Positions 21,101 to 31,927 of a stretch of 64,000 nucleotides of DNA are shown here, in pieces. Made by a program: the position numbers and the translations under genes. The DNA is from Urophycis tenuis (Eukaryota; Chordata; Actinopteri; Gadiformes; Phycidae): the NCBI GenBank assembly GCA_036785325.1, contig JAXIVH010000242.1:124001-188000 (forward strand), written 5' to 3'. How positions within the stretch are numbered: the stretch's first letter is position 1; every line of letters begins with the position of its first letter. The notes beneath the pieces are model-generated. The model was given only the letters and a program-made list of their open reading frames with translations, was not told where the DNA came from and searched no databases.

Positions 21101-24100
21101 GACCATGTGAATAAACACAGTGACCTGGGGGTCCGAGGGGAAGTTATTATCAGCATGGCGGAAAGTTTCAAGGAGAGACTGCCGGACCTAGTCCCACACC
21201 TGTATGACCACAGTCTTTACATGCCTGGCGATGAGCGTGCATGTCAGACACAGCTGGCGACAGATCACGTCGGTTACTGTTTGTTGTTTATTTACATGAG
21301 CACGCAATACACGTGCTTTTGTACGCCGTCCGGATCTGATATAACTGTGGTCTGCCCCAAGTGGAGACCTCCACTATCATGCTGTTTTGGCCGCGTAATG
21401 ATGCAACAAGTCTGCACTCCAGGGCTGTAGTCAAGAGCACCTTTGTCGAGTCCCAAGACAAGTCCAAGACCAGGACTAGTCGAGACCAAGTCAAGACCGA
21501 GTCCAGGACAGAACAAAACAAGTGGCATGCATGAAATATGTTATATATTTCATATGTCCACAAACAGGGGTGGCACGGTGGTGCAGTGGTTAGCACTGTC
21601 GCCTCACAGCAAGATGGTTCTGGGTTCGAATCCACCTGGGACCCGGGACCTTTCTGTGTGGAGTTTGCATGTTCTCCCCGTGCTTGCGTGGGTTCTCTCC
21701 GGGTACTCCGGCTTCCTCCCACAGACCAAAAACATGCAGGTTGGGGGATTAGGTTAATTGGTGTCTCTAAATTGACCATAGGTGTGTATGTGAGTGTGAA
21801 TGGTTGTTTGTCTATGTATGTTAGCCCTGTGATAGGCTGGCGACCTGTCCAGGGTGTACCCCGCCTCTCGCCCGTTGCAGCTGGGATTGGCTCCAGCCCC
21901 CCCGCGACCCTCGTAGAGGATAAGCGGTCACGATAATTGATGGATGGATGGATGTCCACAAACACATTACCTTTATCTTCTGCTATATTTTATGATGGCA
22001 GAATTGGCGGACATCTTTGTTTGTCAGTGTGTGTGTGTGTGAATCAATGAAAATGAATGCTAATAACGTTACAGTAAGCAGTAGGGATGTACATGAATAT
22101 TCGAATTTTAGAATATTTGTGACAGCCTCCAAATTCGAATTTTATTTTTAATATTCGATTTTTAATTAATAATATATATATTTTTTTATTTTAATTTTTT
22201 TGTATTAATAATTAAGAAAAGATATATATATATATATTTAAACGTATTATGTTACAACCGAAATATGAGCTATTACTGGTCTACTGTACAGTAAATTGCC
22301 ATTGATTTAGTGTTAACACCGCCAGCTGTTTGATATTTAATAACTGGAGAGGAGAAATGCAGCACGGGAGTCTGCGGCCACGCCCCCCGCTCTTCCTCTC
22401 TGCCACACACGTGACAAGCTCCATGTGAGAAGAAGAGGGCGAAACAAAGATGGAGAACAATAAAGGCCAGGCGAAAAGTTCCGTGCGGAACTATTACGAT
22501 AAAATAGATGAAAAGTGTGTCAAGTGTGTTATGGGGGTTAGATTGCACGTTTGAGATGCCGTTTGAGATGTTGACCTGAAACTTGGGATTCCTTCGTTTG
22601 GTAGCATGGGGCATGTTTTGATGGCTTTTCAGCAAAGTCTGAGGGGTGTCATGTACGAGGTACCCTGATATTGGCTGTTTTCACATGGAATGACCCTCTT
22701 ATTATTATTATTACTCTTGTATTATTGTATTATTATTATTATTATTATATTAGTATATTATTATATTATTATTATTGTATTGTTATTATTATTATTATTC
22801 TTATTACACTCTAACATACCACAAATATTATATTCCGGAATACTGTGATAGTCTGAAAGTTGAAAGTTGTCTTTACGTTGTTGGTTTCTTATCCTGTAGA
22901 TGGTTGCTATTCTGTAGATATATATCTGCACTTTATGTCTAGTGTTGTCTTATGTTTAACTTAGTTTAGTTTAGTTTAGTCTTATGTTTAACTTAGTTTA
23001 GTTTAGTTTAGTCTTATGTTTAACTTAGTTTAATGCTAGTTGTCAAGTTGTTCTTAACACTGCACATCTGGAGTTAGTAGAAACGGAATTTCAGTTCTCT
23101 GTGTAATGTACTGTTTAACTGACAATAAAGTCCACTTGAACACTTGAACGCTACTGCCATCTAGCGGCAGGAAATTGAACATGTGCATTCACTGGCAAAC
23201 CAGACGGAACGAACCTGGGGGGGGGGGGGGGGGGGGGGGGGGTTCGAATATTCGAATAAAAATTTCCAGAGGGGTTGAAAATTCGAATTTAGCGTTGGTT
23301 AGGTTTGTACATCCCTAGTAAGCAGGGCACGCAGATACAGGGCGCGCAAAGATAAGCTAGTGTGTGATTGGTCATCAAGTGGCCAGTGTTTCTAAACACA
23401 ATAAAGACACCCAGACTCGCTTGATGACCAAAAGCCAGATTTGGCGAGACCAGTGGCAGAGACCAAGACAAGTCCGAGTCCAAATACCATCAGGTCCCGA
23501 GACAAGTCTGAGACCATAGAAAAAAAAAACGTCTTGACGTCTGGTACTCGAGTCCAAGACCGGACTCGCCTAGACACCTAGACTCGAGTCCAAGACCGGA
23601 CTCGAGTACTACAGCCCTGCTGCACACACGGCAGGTCGCATACGCTTACGCTTGGCCACGCTGTCAACCCCAAACTCACTGCACTGCGTCACTTTTCCCC
23701 CGCTGGTCGAACCCAAAACGTGTCCGGATCACCAGACACTCTTGGCTTTATCACATCAGTAGCGTGCAGACCGGACCGCTTTACAAACAGTCATCAGTCA
23801 GTCATTTTCTAAACCGCTTCTCCTCTAGAGGGTCGCGGGGGGGCTGAAGCGAATCCCAGCTACAACAGCTACAACAGGCGAGAGGCGGGGTACACCCTGG
23901 ACAGGTCGCCAGCCAATCACAGGGCTAACATATAGAGACAAACAACCATTCACACTCACGGTCAATTTAGAGACACCAATTAACCTAATCCCCAACCTGC
24001 ATGTTTTTGGTCAGTGGGAGGAAGCCGGAGTACCCGGAGAGAACCCACGCAAGCACGGGGAGAACATGCAAACTCCACACAGAAAGGTGCCCGGGTGGAT

Positions 24101-25337
24101 TCGAACCCAGAACCCTCTTGCTGTGAGGCGACAGTGCTAACCACTGCACCAACCGTGCCGCCCGTGCTTTACAAGCACTTACTCGAATCCGCTCGTGAAA
24201 GCTACCAACCGGGCCGAGTTTGCATTTGTGTATTCTCCAACATGACCTCTTCCATGACCTCCACTGGCTCCCTGTGGTGGCTCGCGTCAAATTCAAGACG
24301 ATGCTACTTGGCCCACAAAGCCGTGAATGGAACTGCCCCCTACCTACCTCCGAGCGTTAGTGAAACACAACGCCCCTGCTTGAGCACTGCGTTGAACTAC
24401 CTCTGGTCGACTGGTACCTCCATCACTAAAAAGTGGGAAAAGGTCGGATGGCGAAATCTCAACTCTTCTCCGTATTGGCACCACAGTGGTGGAAACGAGC
24501 TCCCTGCCAATGTCAGGACTGTCAGGAGTCACTCCCCATCTTCTGGAAGAGACTCAAGACCCACTTGTTCAGAGTTCACCTGAACCCTGCATAACATCCA
24601 TCCTCTACCTCTATTTAAAAAAACAAACTAAAAAAACAACCTCTAAGCTCTTGTATGTTGTACGTCTTGGCAGTTTGATCGCTCTTTGTAACTCAGCACT
24701 TAGTCAGAGATGTTGTATACTAGCAATGGTTAACGTAGCGATTGAAATGCTTGAAACTTGTTGCTGGTTGACTTTCTTACTGTATTAGCAAGCAATGAAA
24801 TGTTTCACCTTCTTCTGACAAATGTGTCAAGTCATGGAAACTAGGGATGCAAGTCGTCCCTGGGCATTCTGACTTCTTCAGATTCTGAAATGGTAGTTTC
24901 TAAGCTTTCCAACGATGTGTAACACATGGAAATCTGATGATATTTGGAGAAGTTGTGGCCATTTGAAAGTAGGCACATCACAAAAGCTAAAACTGAGAAA
25001 AAGCCTGCTAAAGATGTACTGTATTGACGGAAATGAAATGTATCACCTTCTTCTGACAAATGCACTTTTTGTAACTCGCTTTGGATAAAAGTGTCTTGCT
25101 AAACGCCCCCTCAATGTAAATGCAAATGTAACATCCCCTGAATGAAAACTTCAACTCGTGTTGTCTCTTTCCATCTCCCTCCCCCCGCCCCCCCAGGTGG
25201 GTGAGTGCGGGGGAGAGCTCTCCTCCTCTGGCCTCCATCCTGCCAGTGTGCACCAGCTCCAGCAGCCCCCCACCCTGGGGAAGACTGCCCTGCGGCACGT
25301 GCACATGAGCAACTACAATTACACCTGGATGAGCTGA
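18172..25337 (+). CDS. Single-copy plus-strand host gene, last three exons
   Basis: Exons 18172-18241 (acceptor TCTCCGTCAG, donor GTGAGG), 18628-18758 (acceptor CCCCCCAG, donor GTACGG) and 25197-25337 (acceptor GCCCCCCCAG) join in phase: 23 codons plus 1 nt, 2 nt plus 43 codons, then 46 codons and TGA. The peptide includes NVKTQVRSTFQDVCSLELT, GGFSAALYTHAPTAVLNTPG and a C-terminus HVHMSNYNYTWMS. I do not recognise the family, and no signal peptide or membrane segment is visible. The small size and the upstream RFX X-box suggest, as inference only, a ciliary or flagellar protein. The start codon is not identified. The 6.4-kb second intron is filled with transposons. It occurs only in unit A, so it is unaffected by the triplication or is a captured fragment. 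Confidence 0.6.
18415..18560 (+). mobile_element. LINE/SINE 3' tail
   Basis: ACTTGTTGCTGGTTGACTTT through AAGTCGCTTTGGGACAAAAG to GTCCGCTAAACGC, a common fish retroposon 3' end. Related copies lie at 24740-24835 and 25030-25130. Confidence 0.55.
18820..19530 (-). mobile_element. LINE 3' fragment
   Basis: On the minus strand a decayed frame reads DPSHVLNSEYVLLNSGRRY, typical of the C-terminal region of fish LINE ORF2. The 3' end is GGGAGACAAATAAAGAC followed by (TTTGAC)n at 18820-18843. A (CATA)-rich tract (18990-19060) lies inside. Confidence 0.55.
19843..20246. mobile_element. MITE-like element
   Basis: About 404 bp with imperfect terminal inverted repeats: AGGGCCGTGTTCCAATATCC at the left and, inverted, AGGCTGTGTTCCGATAATCC at the right. 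Internal motifs such as AGTACACT and AAGTATAGTAAGTA. No coding capacity and no clear target duplication. Confidence 0.55.
20531..20975. repeat. 33-bp minisatellite
   Basis: About 13 copies of a 33-bp unit containing CTCGATACCCTCTGGTCTTGG. Because 33 is a multiple of three, two plus-strand frames remain open across it and give a repeated Leu/Val/Ser-rich pseudo-protein. Sequences of TTGGTCTTGTC type on its left and AAGACAAGTCCAAGACC on its right are inverted relative to each other. Confidence 0.9.
21567..21952 (+). mobile_element. tRNA-derived SINE, third family, with 12-bp target duplication
   Basis: A box TGGTGCAGTGGTTAGCACTG, B box GGTTCGAATCC, tail of (GGAT)n. Perfect flanking repeat TGTCCACAAACA at 21555-21566 and 21953-21964. 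A minus-strand relative lies at 23788-24164. Confidence 0.85.
22082..23317. mobile_element. hAT-like element with TAGGGATGTAC termini
   Basis: 1236 bp bounded by TAGGGATGTACATGAATATT and, inverted, TAGGGATGTACAAACC, with subterminal ATTCGAATATTCGAA motifs. Perfect 8-bp duplication GTAAGCAG at 22074-22081 and 23318-23325. No transposase frame. A LINE tail (about 22858-23150, ending GACAATAAAGTCCACTTGAA) is nested inside, as is a run of G at 23216-23242. Confidence 0.8.
23788..24164 (-). mobile_element. tRNA-derived SINE, third family, minus strand
   Basis: Inverted relative of 21567-21952, with B box GGATTCGAACCC on the plus strand and GTGCTAACCACTGCACC as the A-box complement. Flanked by GCTTTACAA at 23778-23786 and 24166-24174. 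Confidence 0.8.
24235..24835 (+). mobile_element. Decayed LINE 3' coding region and tail
   Basis: Residual frame motifs DLHWLPVV-like, KAVNGTAPYLPP and SGLSGVTPHLLEET, characteristic of the C-terminal end of fish LINEs, in several frames. Minus-strand relatives occur at 25960-26160 and 27030-27311. The stretch 24840-25020 has no feature I recognise. Confidence 0.5.
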
Positions 25338-25848
25338 ACACCAATGAGCTGCAAATGTGCACCTTAAAAAAAAAAAAAAAAAAAAAAAAAAGTGCTTCTT
25401 TAAATGGATTTGTGTACTTGAGTGAGTGTGAAAGTGAGTTTGTCTGTCTGTGTTTTTAGTATATTTCTAGTTTTTTTTTTTAGTAGATCCCGAACCGGAT
25501 TCAGATCTAGAACGAGATTTTAGCTGTTTGTTTTTTTTTTAAGCAGAGCATGTTTTTGAAACGTTCCCCATTGAAACCATTGCATTTTTATTTTTACTTT
25601 GCGACTTGCAATTCAGAGCATGAAATGAACAGCCGACCTTCACCATTGTGCTTTTTTTTTGTATTACGTTGATATTATATACCTTCAATTTCCCAACAAA
25701 TGGTATTAAAGCGATAAACTGAAACATCTGTAAATTGGCATTTGCCTTGTTCCTGTTGTTGAAGTTGTGAATTCCGTCTAGGGTCAAACAAAGCATGCAG
25801 AGTCGATGAAAAGTCAACCAGTCTTTGAAACCGACATGAAATATTTAT

Positions 25849-27360
25849 TATGATTGTTGCAGCAAGCAAAAGGCACAGTTCTGTGTTTTACAGCGTTGAT
25901 GAAGAACTGCGCAGCAATAAGAGTTGGAAAGTCTTTTTTTTTTTTTTTTTTAAGGATGAAGTATGCATAGAGGGTATGCATCTGAACGAGTGGGTGTTGA
26001 GTCTCCTCCAGAAGATGGGGAGTGACTCCTGACAGTCCTGACATTGGTAGGGACCTTGTTTCCACCACTGCGGTGCCAAAACGGAGAAGACAGACAGACA
26101 GACAGAAATACTTTAATGATCCCTGAGGGAAATTGCATTTGTTACAAAAAAAGGCAGACACTCTATGTATAGTAGAGTGTTAAAATATATAGATATATAA
26201 TATAAACCTATGTAACAATATACAAAAAATACATAAATGTACATACATCTAGGCATACACTATAAAAGTAAATAGCATACACAAAGATGTAGCATGTAAG
26301 ATTAGGTAAGAGGAATGACCAGTTATGCAGTCATTACTGAGATGATAATGACGAATTATACAGTTTGATGACAGACAGACAGACAGACATACTTTATTGA
26401 TCCCTGAGGGAAATTGCCTTCGTCACAACACTCCAGGAGAAAAAAGAGGACACTCTACTTATAGTAGAGTGTTAGAAAATATAAATATATAAAGGAAACC
26501 TATGTAAAATATAAAATCTATGTAGAAAATATAAACCTGTGTAAAAATAAAAATATAAACCTATATACAAATATAAACCTATGTAATAAAATATATTTAA
26601 AAAAATGTACATAAAGAAAAGATAATATACATAAATATACATACAGCCAGGCATACACTACGAGGTAATAGCATACACAAGGATGTAGCATGTCGGATTT
26701 TTGTAAGACCAGTTGTGCAGAGAGATGACCAGATGACCAGTTATGTACTAAATGACAGTTATGCAGTGAAATGAAATGACCAGTTATGTAGTGATAAGAC
26801 GACAAAGGGCAGGAATGATTTCCTGCATCGCTCTGTGGTGATTCTCGGTGAGAAGAGTTTTCTGCTAAAGGTACTCCTCTGCTGGGCCAGGGTGGAAAAG
26901 AGAGGGTGAGAGGCATTGTCCAAGATAGTCCGTAGCCTGGACAGCATCCTCCTATCTGCCACGGTCATCAGAGTGTCAAAGAGTGTGTCAAGTGTCTTGA
27001 GAAGAGTTGAGAGAGTGATCTTGCAACCTTTTCCCTTATTTTAGTGATGGAGGTACCAGTCGACCAGCTGAGGTAGTTGAGCAGAGTGCTCGAGCAGGGG
27101 CGTGGGGTTTCACTAATGTTTGGAGGTAGGTAGGGGCAGTTCCATTAACTGCTTTGTAGGCCAGTAGCATCATCTTGAATTTGATGCCAACGTCATGTTG
27201 TGTCTGTACTACAGAAACAACTGTAGCACACAAGTAGTAGTACAACTGAACACAACTGGACTCTGTAGGCCTCAGAGGCCACAGAGGAATCAACAGACAG
27301 TAAAGTATCATCTGGATAGACCACTGGAAGGGTTGGTTATCTTGGATAGAAAGTAATAGA
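25849..27360 (-). mobile_element. Cluster of minus-strand LINE fragments
   Basis: Pieces include 26160-25960 (SGLSGVTPHLLEETQHPL), 26970-26760 (TILDNASHPLFSTLAQQRST) and 27311-27040 (KAVNGTAPTYLQTLVKPHAP). 3' ends carry CCCTCAGGGATCATTAAAG plus (GTCT)n, seen at 26090 and 26370. The cluster is collinear with B 50050-51150, but A has an extra copy of one tail (about 26372-26800). Confidence 0.55.
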
Positions 27361-27479
27361 AGGGTCAGTTAAATAAGGGACACCTCATTGGCAGGTCCGG
27401 TTGACCCCATTGCCGTCACCCTTCCTGACGTGGTGATTTTTTTTTTTTTGTGGGCTAAACAATTTTTTAACTGTTTGAC

Positions 27480-27595
27480 TCAAAGCTGAAATGAATTAGA
27501 TGCATATTTTTATATAAAAATATATATTTTTATATATTTATATATTTTTATATATTTTTTATATATTTTATATATATTTTTATATATATAAACAA
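27480..27595. repeat. A+T-rich (TATATTTT)n tract
   Basis: Low-complexity TATATATTTT repeats, preceded by a T run at 27436. Equivalent at 51280-51380 in B. Confidence 0.85.
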
Positions 27596-27908
27596 ATGAA
27601 TATCCAACAATTCACTTCAATACAAAATAACAAAATTAACTGAATAAGGAAGGACAGGGCCTGGGAACAACTTTACCGTAAATGTTCATATAAAGCGCCC
27701 TGTTATTCATTTTCCATTGGCATTTTTCCTGACTATTGTTTGACTCTCACAGTAATACGGGACAAAGCGCGTCCCTTTTCAGCTCAATGCGGGACGATTC
27801 TGTTTTTTCAAGGGATGGTTGGCAACCTTAGTTATTGTCCATGACATTACCCAGATTCAGAGGAATCATTTTATTTTAAAAGGTATACTTGTGAATGATC
27901 GTTGTGAT

Positions 27909-28906
27909 CAGGCGCGTAGAATACGGTGGGGACGCGTACCTTACCAGTTTTCGTCATCAGTCATTTTGTACCCACCACTTTTTATGATAGAATCCCCAGT
28001 GTGGAACTTGCACCGGTGTCTTTCACCACTGCGTCATTAAATACAGTCTGAGCTACGTCAAGCTCAGCAAAGAGAGATGAACTCTACTCTTACAAGTCGC
28101 TTTAGTATGACAGGGTCACAAGCGGACTTTTCACGCCGTCACGAACGGAGTGGTAGTGGTATGGCAAGATGCCATAGTGCGTTGAGTAATGGTGCTCCCT
28201 GACTCATCCCAAAAACAACAGTCAACAAAGTGAACGTCATGTCCAACATGTCCTGAACATTCGCCTCCAAACCCTATCTAATAGCAATAACATGTAATGA
28301 CACAGAATGCCAGAATGTCACAATGCATTCTGGGAAACACTCCCCCAACACGTTACAATATCCACGATTTCCTCAGGCAAGTACAACAAGTTGAACTGAT
28401 AATACAAGAAAACACAAAAGCATTAACCTAATTTACACAAAATAGAAACAACATTTAATTTGATTTGTGTCTGATGACGAGAGAGAGACGGAGAGAGAGC
28501 TAGCACTTTGGTAGAGAGACATAGAGTAACAATAACAGAGAGCGATCGCCGGTCTCGATAAAGCCGTTAATCAGAGAAATTAAACGTTATTTCCCGATTG
28601 TTTCACAGCGGTTACATTCAGCAGGTAGACAGGGCCATGAACTGCACCTATCTGAATCACATTATCCAATGAAAAGTATTAGAGCTCTGTGCGTGAGCAT
28701 AGTCAAGACATCGCGTCTGCGTGTGCGTGTGCGTGTGTGTGTGTGTGTGTGTCATCATCACATTTTTGCATACAATTTTATTAATTAACATGACCTGCAC
28801 GAAAGGGTGAAAAAAATGAATGCGTCATTGTACCCAGCACTTCTGAAAATGCACTTCCGAATGCGTCTCTGTCCCCAGCACATTTCAAACCAAACCTACG
28901 CCCATG
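27909..28906. mobile_element. Non-autonomous hAT element 2
   Basis: 998 bp, inverted relative of 8716-9701, with termini CAGGCGCGTAG and, inverted, CATGGGCGTAG. Perfect 8-bp duplication GTTGTGAT at 27901-27908 and 28907-28914. Unit B shows the empty site with one GTTGTGAT (about 51689). Confidence 0.9.
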
Positions 28907-28949
28907 GTTGTGATGTATGGTGGAAATGAGTTCCAGTGCCAGTAAGAAA

Positions 28950-29182
28950 CACAGTTCTTTATTCATCCCACAGCGGGGAAATTTGTTCTCTGCATTTGAC
29001 CCATCCTATTCGGTCACTTCTATGTTCAGCCCGGGGGGGCAAGTTGGGGTTCAGTGTCTTGCTCAAGGACACTTCAACATGCGGACAGTTGGAGGAGGGG
29101 AATCGAGGGGATCGAACCAGCGACCCTACGGTTGGTGGACGACCCGCTCTGTCCACCCGCTCTAACCACTGAGCCATCGTCG
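28950..29182 (-). mobile_element. tRNA-derived SINE
   Basis: On the minus strand: ATGGCTCAGTGGTTAGAGCG (A box), GGTTCGATCCC (B box), GAGCAAGACACTGAACCCC, and the tail GAACAAATTTCCCCGCTGTG with GAATAAAG. Orthologue or local duplicate at 29692-29932. Confidence 0.85.
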
Positions 29183-29205
29183 CCCCAAGGGAAGGGGGTG
29201 GAGGG

Positions 29206-29368
29206 GATTGGTCTGCATTTGACCCATCCTATGGTACATAGGAGCAGTGGGGCTGCTGTGTTCATTTGATGTTCATCTGCTATGTTCAGCAGCCCGTGGA
29301 GCAAGTTGGGGGCCCACTGCCCCACTGCTCCTATGTACAATAGGATGGGTCAAATGAACACAGCAGCC
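29206..29368. repeat. SINE-tail minisatellite, inverted pair
   Basis: One forward and one inverted copy of the CCTATGGTACATAGGAGCAG unit around CAGCCCGTGGAGCAAGTTGG. Confidence 0.75.
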
Positions 29369-29691
29369 CACTTCAATACAAAATAACAAAATTAACTGAA
29401 TAAGGAAGGACAGGGCCTGGGAACAACTTTACCGTAAATGTTCATATAAAGCGCCCTGTTATTCATTTTCCATTGGCATTTTTCCTGACTATTGTTTGAC
29501 TCTCACAGTAATACGGGACAAAGCGCGTCCCTTTTCAGCTCAATACGGGACGATTCTGTTTTTTCAAGGGATGGTTGGCAACCCTAGTTATTGTCCATGA
29601 CATTACCCAGATTCAGAGGAGTCATTTTACTTTAAAAGGTATACTTGTGAATGATCGTTGTATGGTGGAAATGAGTTCCAGTGCCAGTAAG

Positions 29692-29932
29692 AAACACAGT
29701 TCTTTATTCATCCCACAGCGGGGAAATTTGTTCTCTGCATTTGACCCATCCTATTGGGTCACCTCTATGTTCAGCCCAGGGGGGCAAGTTGGGGTTCAGT
29801 GTCTTGCTCAAGGACACTTCAACATGCGGACAGTTGGAGGAGGGGAATCGAGGGGATCGAACCAGCGGCCCTACGGTTGGTGGACGACCCGCTCTGTCCA
29901 CCCGCTCTAACCACTGAGCCATCCTCGCCCCA
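29692..29932 (-). mobile_element. tRNA-derived SINE (duplicate)
   Basis: Near-identical to 28950-29182, within the second copy of the local tandem duplication. Confidence 0.85.
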
Positions 29933-29959
29933 AGGGAAGGGGGTGGAGGGGATTGGTTG

Positions 29960-30335
29960 TCTGCATTTGACCCATCCTATGGTACATAGGAACAGTGGGG
30001 CTGCTGTGTTCATTTGACCCATCCTATGGTACATAGGAGCAGTGGGCAGCTGTGTTCATTTGATGTTCATCTGCTATGTTCAGCAGCTCGTGGAGCAAGT
30101 TGGGGGCCCACTGCCCCACTGCTCCTATGTACCATAGGATGGGTCAAATGAACACAGCAGCCCCACTGCTCCTATGTACCATAGGATGGGTCAAATGAAC
30201 ACAGCAGCCCCACTGCTCCTATGTACCATAGGATGGGTCAAATGAACACAGCAACCCCACTGCTCCTATGTACCAAAGGACGGGTCAAATGAACACAGCA
30301 GCCCCACTGCTCCTATGTACCATATAACGGGTCAA
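29960..30335. repeat. SINE-tail minisatellite at the A/B junction
   Basis: Two units in forward orientation, then about five in inverted orientation. Copy number differs at each unit junction: few at 1-240, about nine inverted units at 52110-52535. Confidence 0.85.
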
Positions 30336-30506
30336 ATGAACAAAAAGCAAATAAACTCATACAGATAACAGTGAGCCTAGATTTCCAATTATTACGATTG
30401 ACTCCGCTAATTGCTTTCCAGCTCAGGCAGGCTCAACTGAATTCAATTCAATGATCACCGGCATTCCTATGCACAAGTAATTCCTTGTGTGGAATTACAT
30501 TTTCTA

Positions 30507-30555
<49 letters not shown>

Positions 30556-30560
<5 letters not shown>

Positions 30561-30897
30561 GTCCTTTTCTTAAGACGCTTGTGTTAGCATTATAATGAAA
30601 ACCAAAAGAATCATCTTCTGAACACTCCAGAACATTCAGATGGTCCACTGAGTTGTTTATTACCATTATGCAACAATCTACAAATGCAACACTAAAATAG
30701 TCCATTACATTTACACAATAGAGAGAGGAACTAAAATAATAGAAGTAGCAGACATTACAAATCCTAAACAGGTGTGCACATATGGTTAATAACTGAACAT
30801 GTTCTGCTGCCATGTTGTTCCCAACAGAACATGAGGAATCAATATTCATTTCAAAGGGATTCACAACATCATTATCTTTTGTCATTATGAACATCAT
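30556..30897 (-). other. 113-codon open frame, copy B
   Basis: Counterpart of 441-782 with one or two replacements (EGDSF becomes EDDSF). A (TTA)n tract precedes it at 30505-30560. The surrounding 30340-31200 shows no recognisable exon. Confidence 0.15.
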
Positions 30898-31231
30898 ATT
30901 ACATCTGCTTTAATTCAGGCTTATCAAAATACAAAATGATGTCAGCGCTCTTTAGTACAAAACTGTTCATGTCTAAAAATATACAAAATATTATAGTATA
31001 AACGTGTTTTGATTTACAATGAATCAATATTGTAAATACATGTTACATTATATATAAACTATTTGTACAACCTGTATAATGAACCTAGGGAAAATCTTCA
31101 AAGCCAATTTCTTTCGAGGCTTATCATTCTAAACTTTTCAGAGGCCCAAAAAGCATGAAGCATTTGGAGTATAGCTGAGTGTATGTATTTAAATCAACCA
31201 CAATACAGTGTGTATTTTTCATGCATGTATG

Positions 31232-31236
<5 letters not shown>

Positions 31237-31300
<64 letters not shown>
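31237..31300. repeat. (GT)n microsatellite
   Basis: About 30 GT dinucleotides followed by (GTAT)n and (GGAT)n. In A and C the same site is short. Confidence 0.9.
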
Positions 31301-31306
<6 letters not shown>

Positions 31307-31445
31307 GTGTATGTATGTATGTATGGATGGATGGATGATGTGTGTGTTTACAATGTGTGTACTGTGTGTGTCTATATGAATTTTGTGCAGGTGTGTGTTT
31401 GTGTGTACTTTGTGTGTATACTATTTGTGTGGACTGTGTGTGTGT

Positions 31446-31927
31446 ACTTGGGGGGCTCTTTCATCCCATCAGCCATCAGACTCTACCACACCTCAACCAC
31501 CGGCTCCCAACATCTTGAAAGCCCCAAAACCTCCTGATAATGGACTGAACACCACACCCCACACCTCAGGACTGTTGCCTAAACCGGCGTTATTTATGTC
31601 TTCTCACATTACCTGTGAAATCCTCTACATTTGCACATTTACTTTGCACAATTTACATCTGCACATTTATATTTATATTTACACCTTAGTCAGACTCATC
31701 AACCAATTGCACAGTTCACCTTCAATAGGATGATTACTATGTATGTATATAGTAGGTTTTCATTTGATTTGATTCTAAGAGCTCTCATATAATGTAAATC
31801 TATTTATTGTTTATTGTTTATACTCTGTTGTTTAGTGCACTCCTTTATTCCACTGTACTGCTGGTCACTGTGAATTTCTCCTAAGGGGGATTAATAAAGG
31901 AATATCTTATCTAATCTTATCTTATCT
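31446..31927 (+). mobile_element. 5'-truncated Rex1/CR1-like LINE tail, copy B
   Basis: Orthologue of 1281-1762, same 3' end and TATCT repeats. Confidence 0.8.

Larger units (their letters stand above)
21420..23619. mobile_element. Composite hAT-like element hosting nested insertions
   Basis: Bounded by CAGGGCTGTAGT and its inverted copy ACTACAGCCCTG, with subterminal GAGTCCAAGACCGGACTCG-type motifs. Flanking 8-mers CTGCACTC and CTGCACAC match at 7 of 8 positions. It contains a SINE (21567-21952) and another hAT (22082-23317). Confidence 0.65.
1..30340. repeat. Tandem segmental duplication, unit A
   Basis: First of three direct copies. The order of landmarks matches units B and C: a 113-codon frame, LINE tail, TGTGTACTATG minisatellite, B30.2 exon, Ig exon, lectin gene, two SINEs, promoter hairpins. 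The offset from A to B is 30115 bp, measured at the 113-codon frame (441 against 30556). Unit A is the longest because it alone has an L2 insertion, two hAT insertions and a 9.1-kb block with a single-copy gene. The edges are approximate because they fall inside the SINE-tail minisatellite. Confidence 0.9.
27611..30340. repeat. Local tandem duplication within unit A
   Basis: The block starting CACTTCAATACAAAATAACA occurs at 27611 and again at 29369, each followed by the same non-coding sequence, the same SINE and the SINE-tail minisatellite. Unit B has it once (about 51401). Only the first copy carries the hAT element at 27909-28906. Confidence 0.75.

Noticed and set aside
20513..21430. 305-codon frame with repeated Leu-Gly-Ser-Val phrases
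   Set aside because: It spans a 33-bp minisatellite whose unit length keeps the frame open, and then runs into unrelated transposon sequence.
28950..29182. tRNA gene
   Set aside because: A and B boxes belong to a SINE head. No cloverleaf with paired acceptor stem, and a long SINE body and tail follow.
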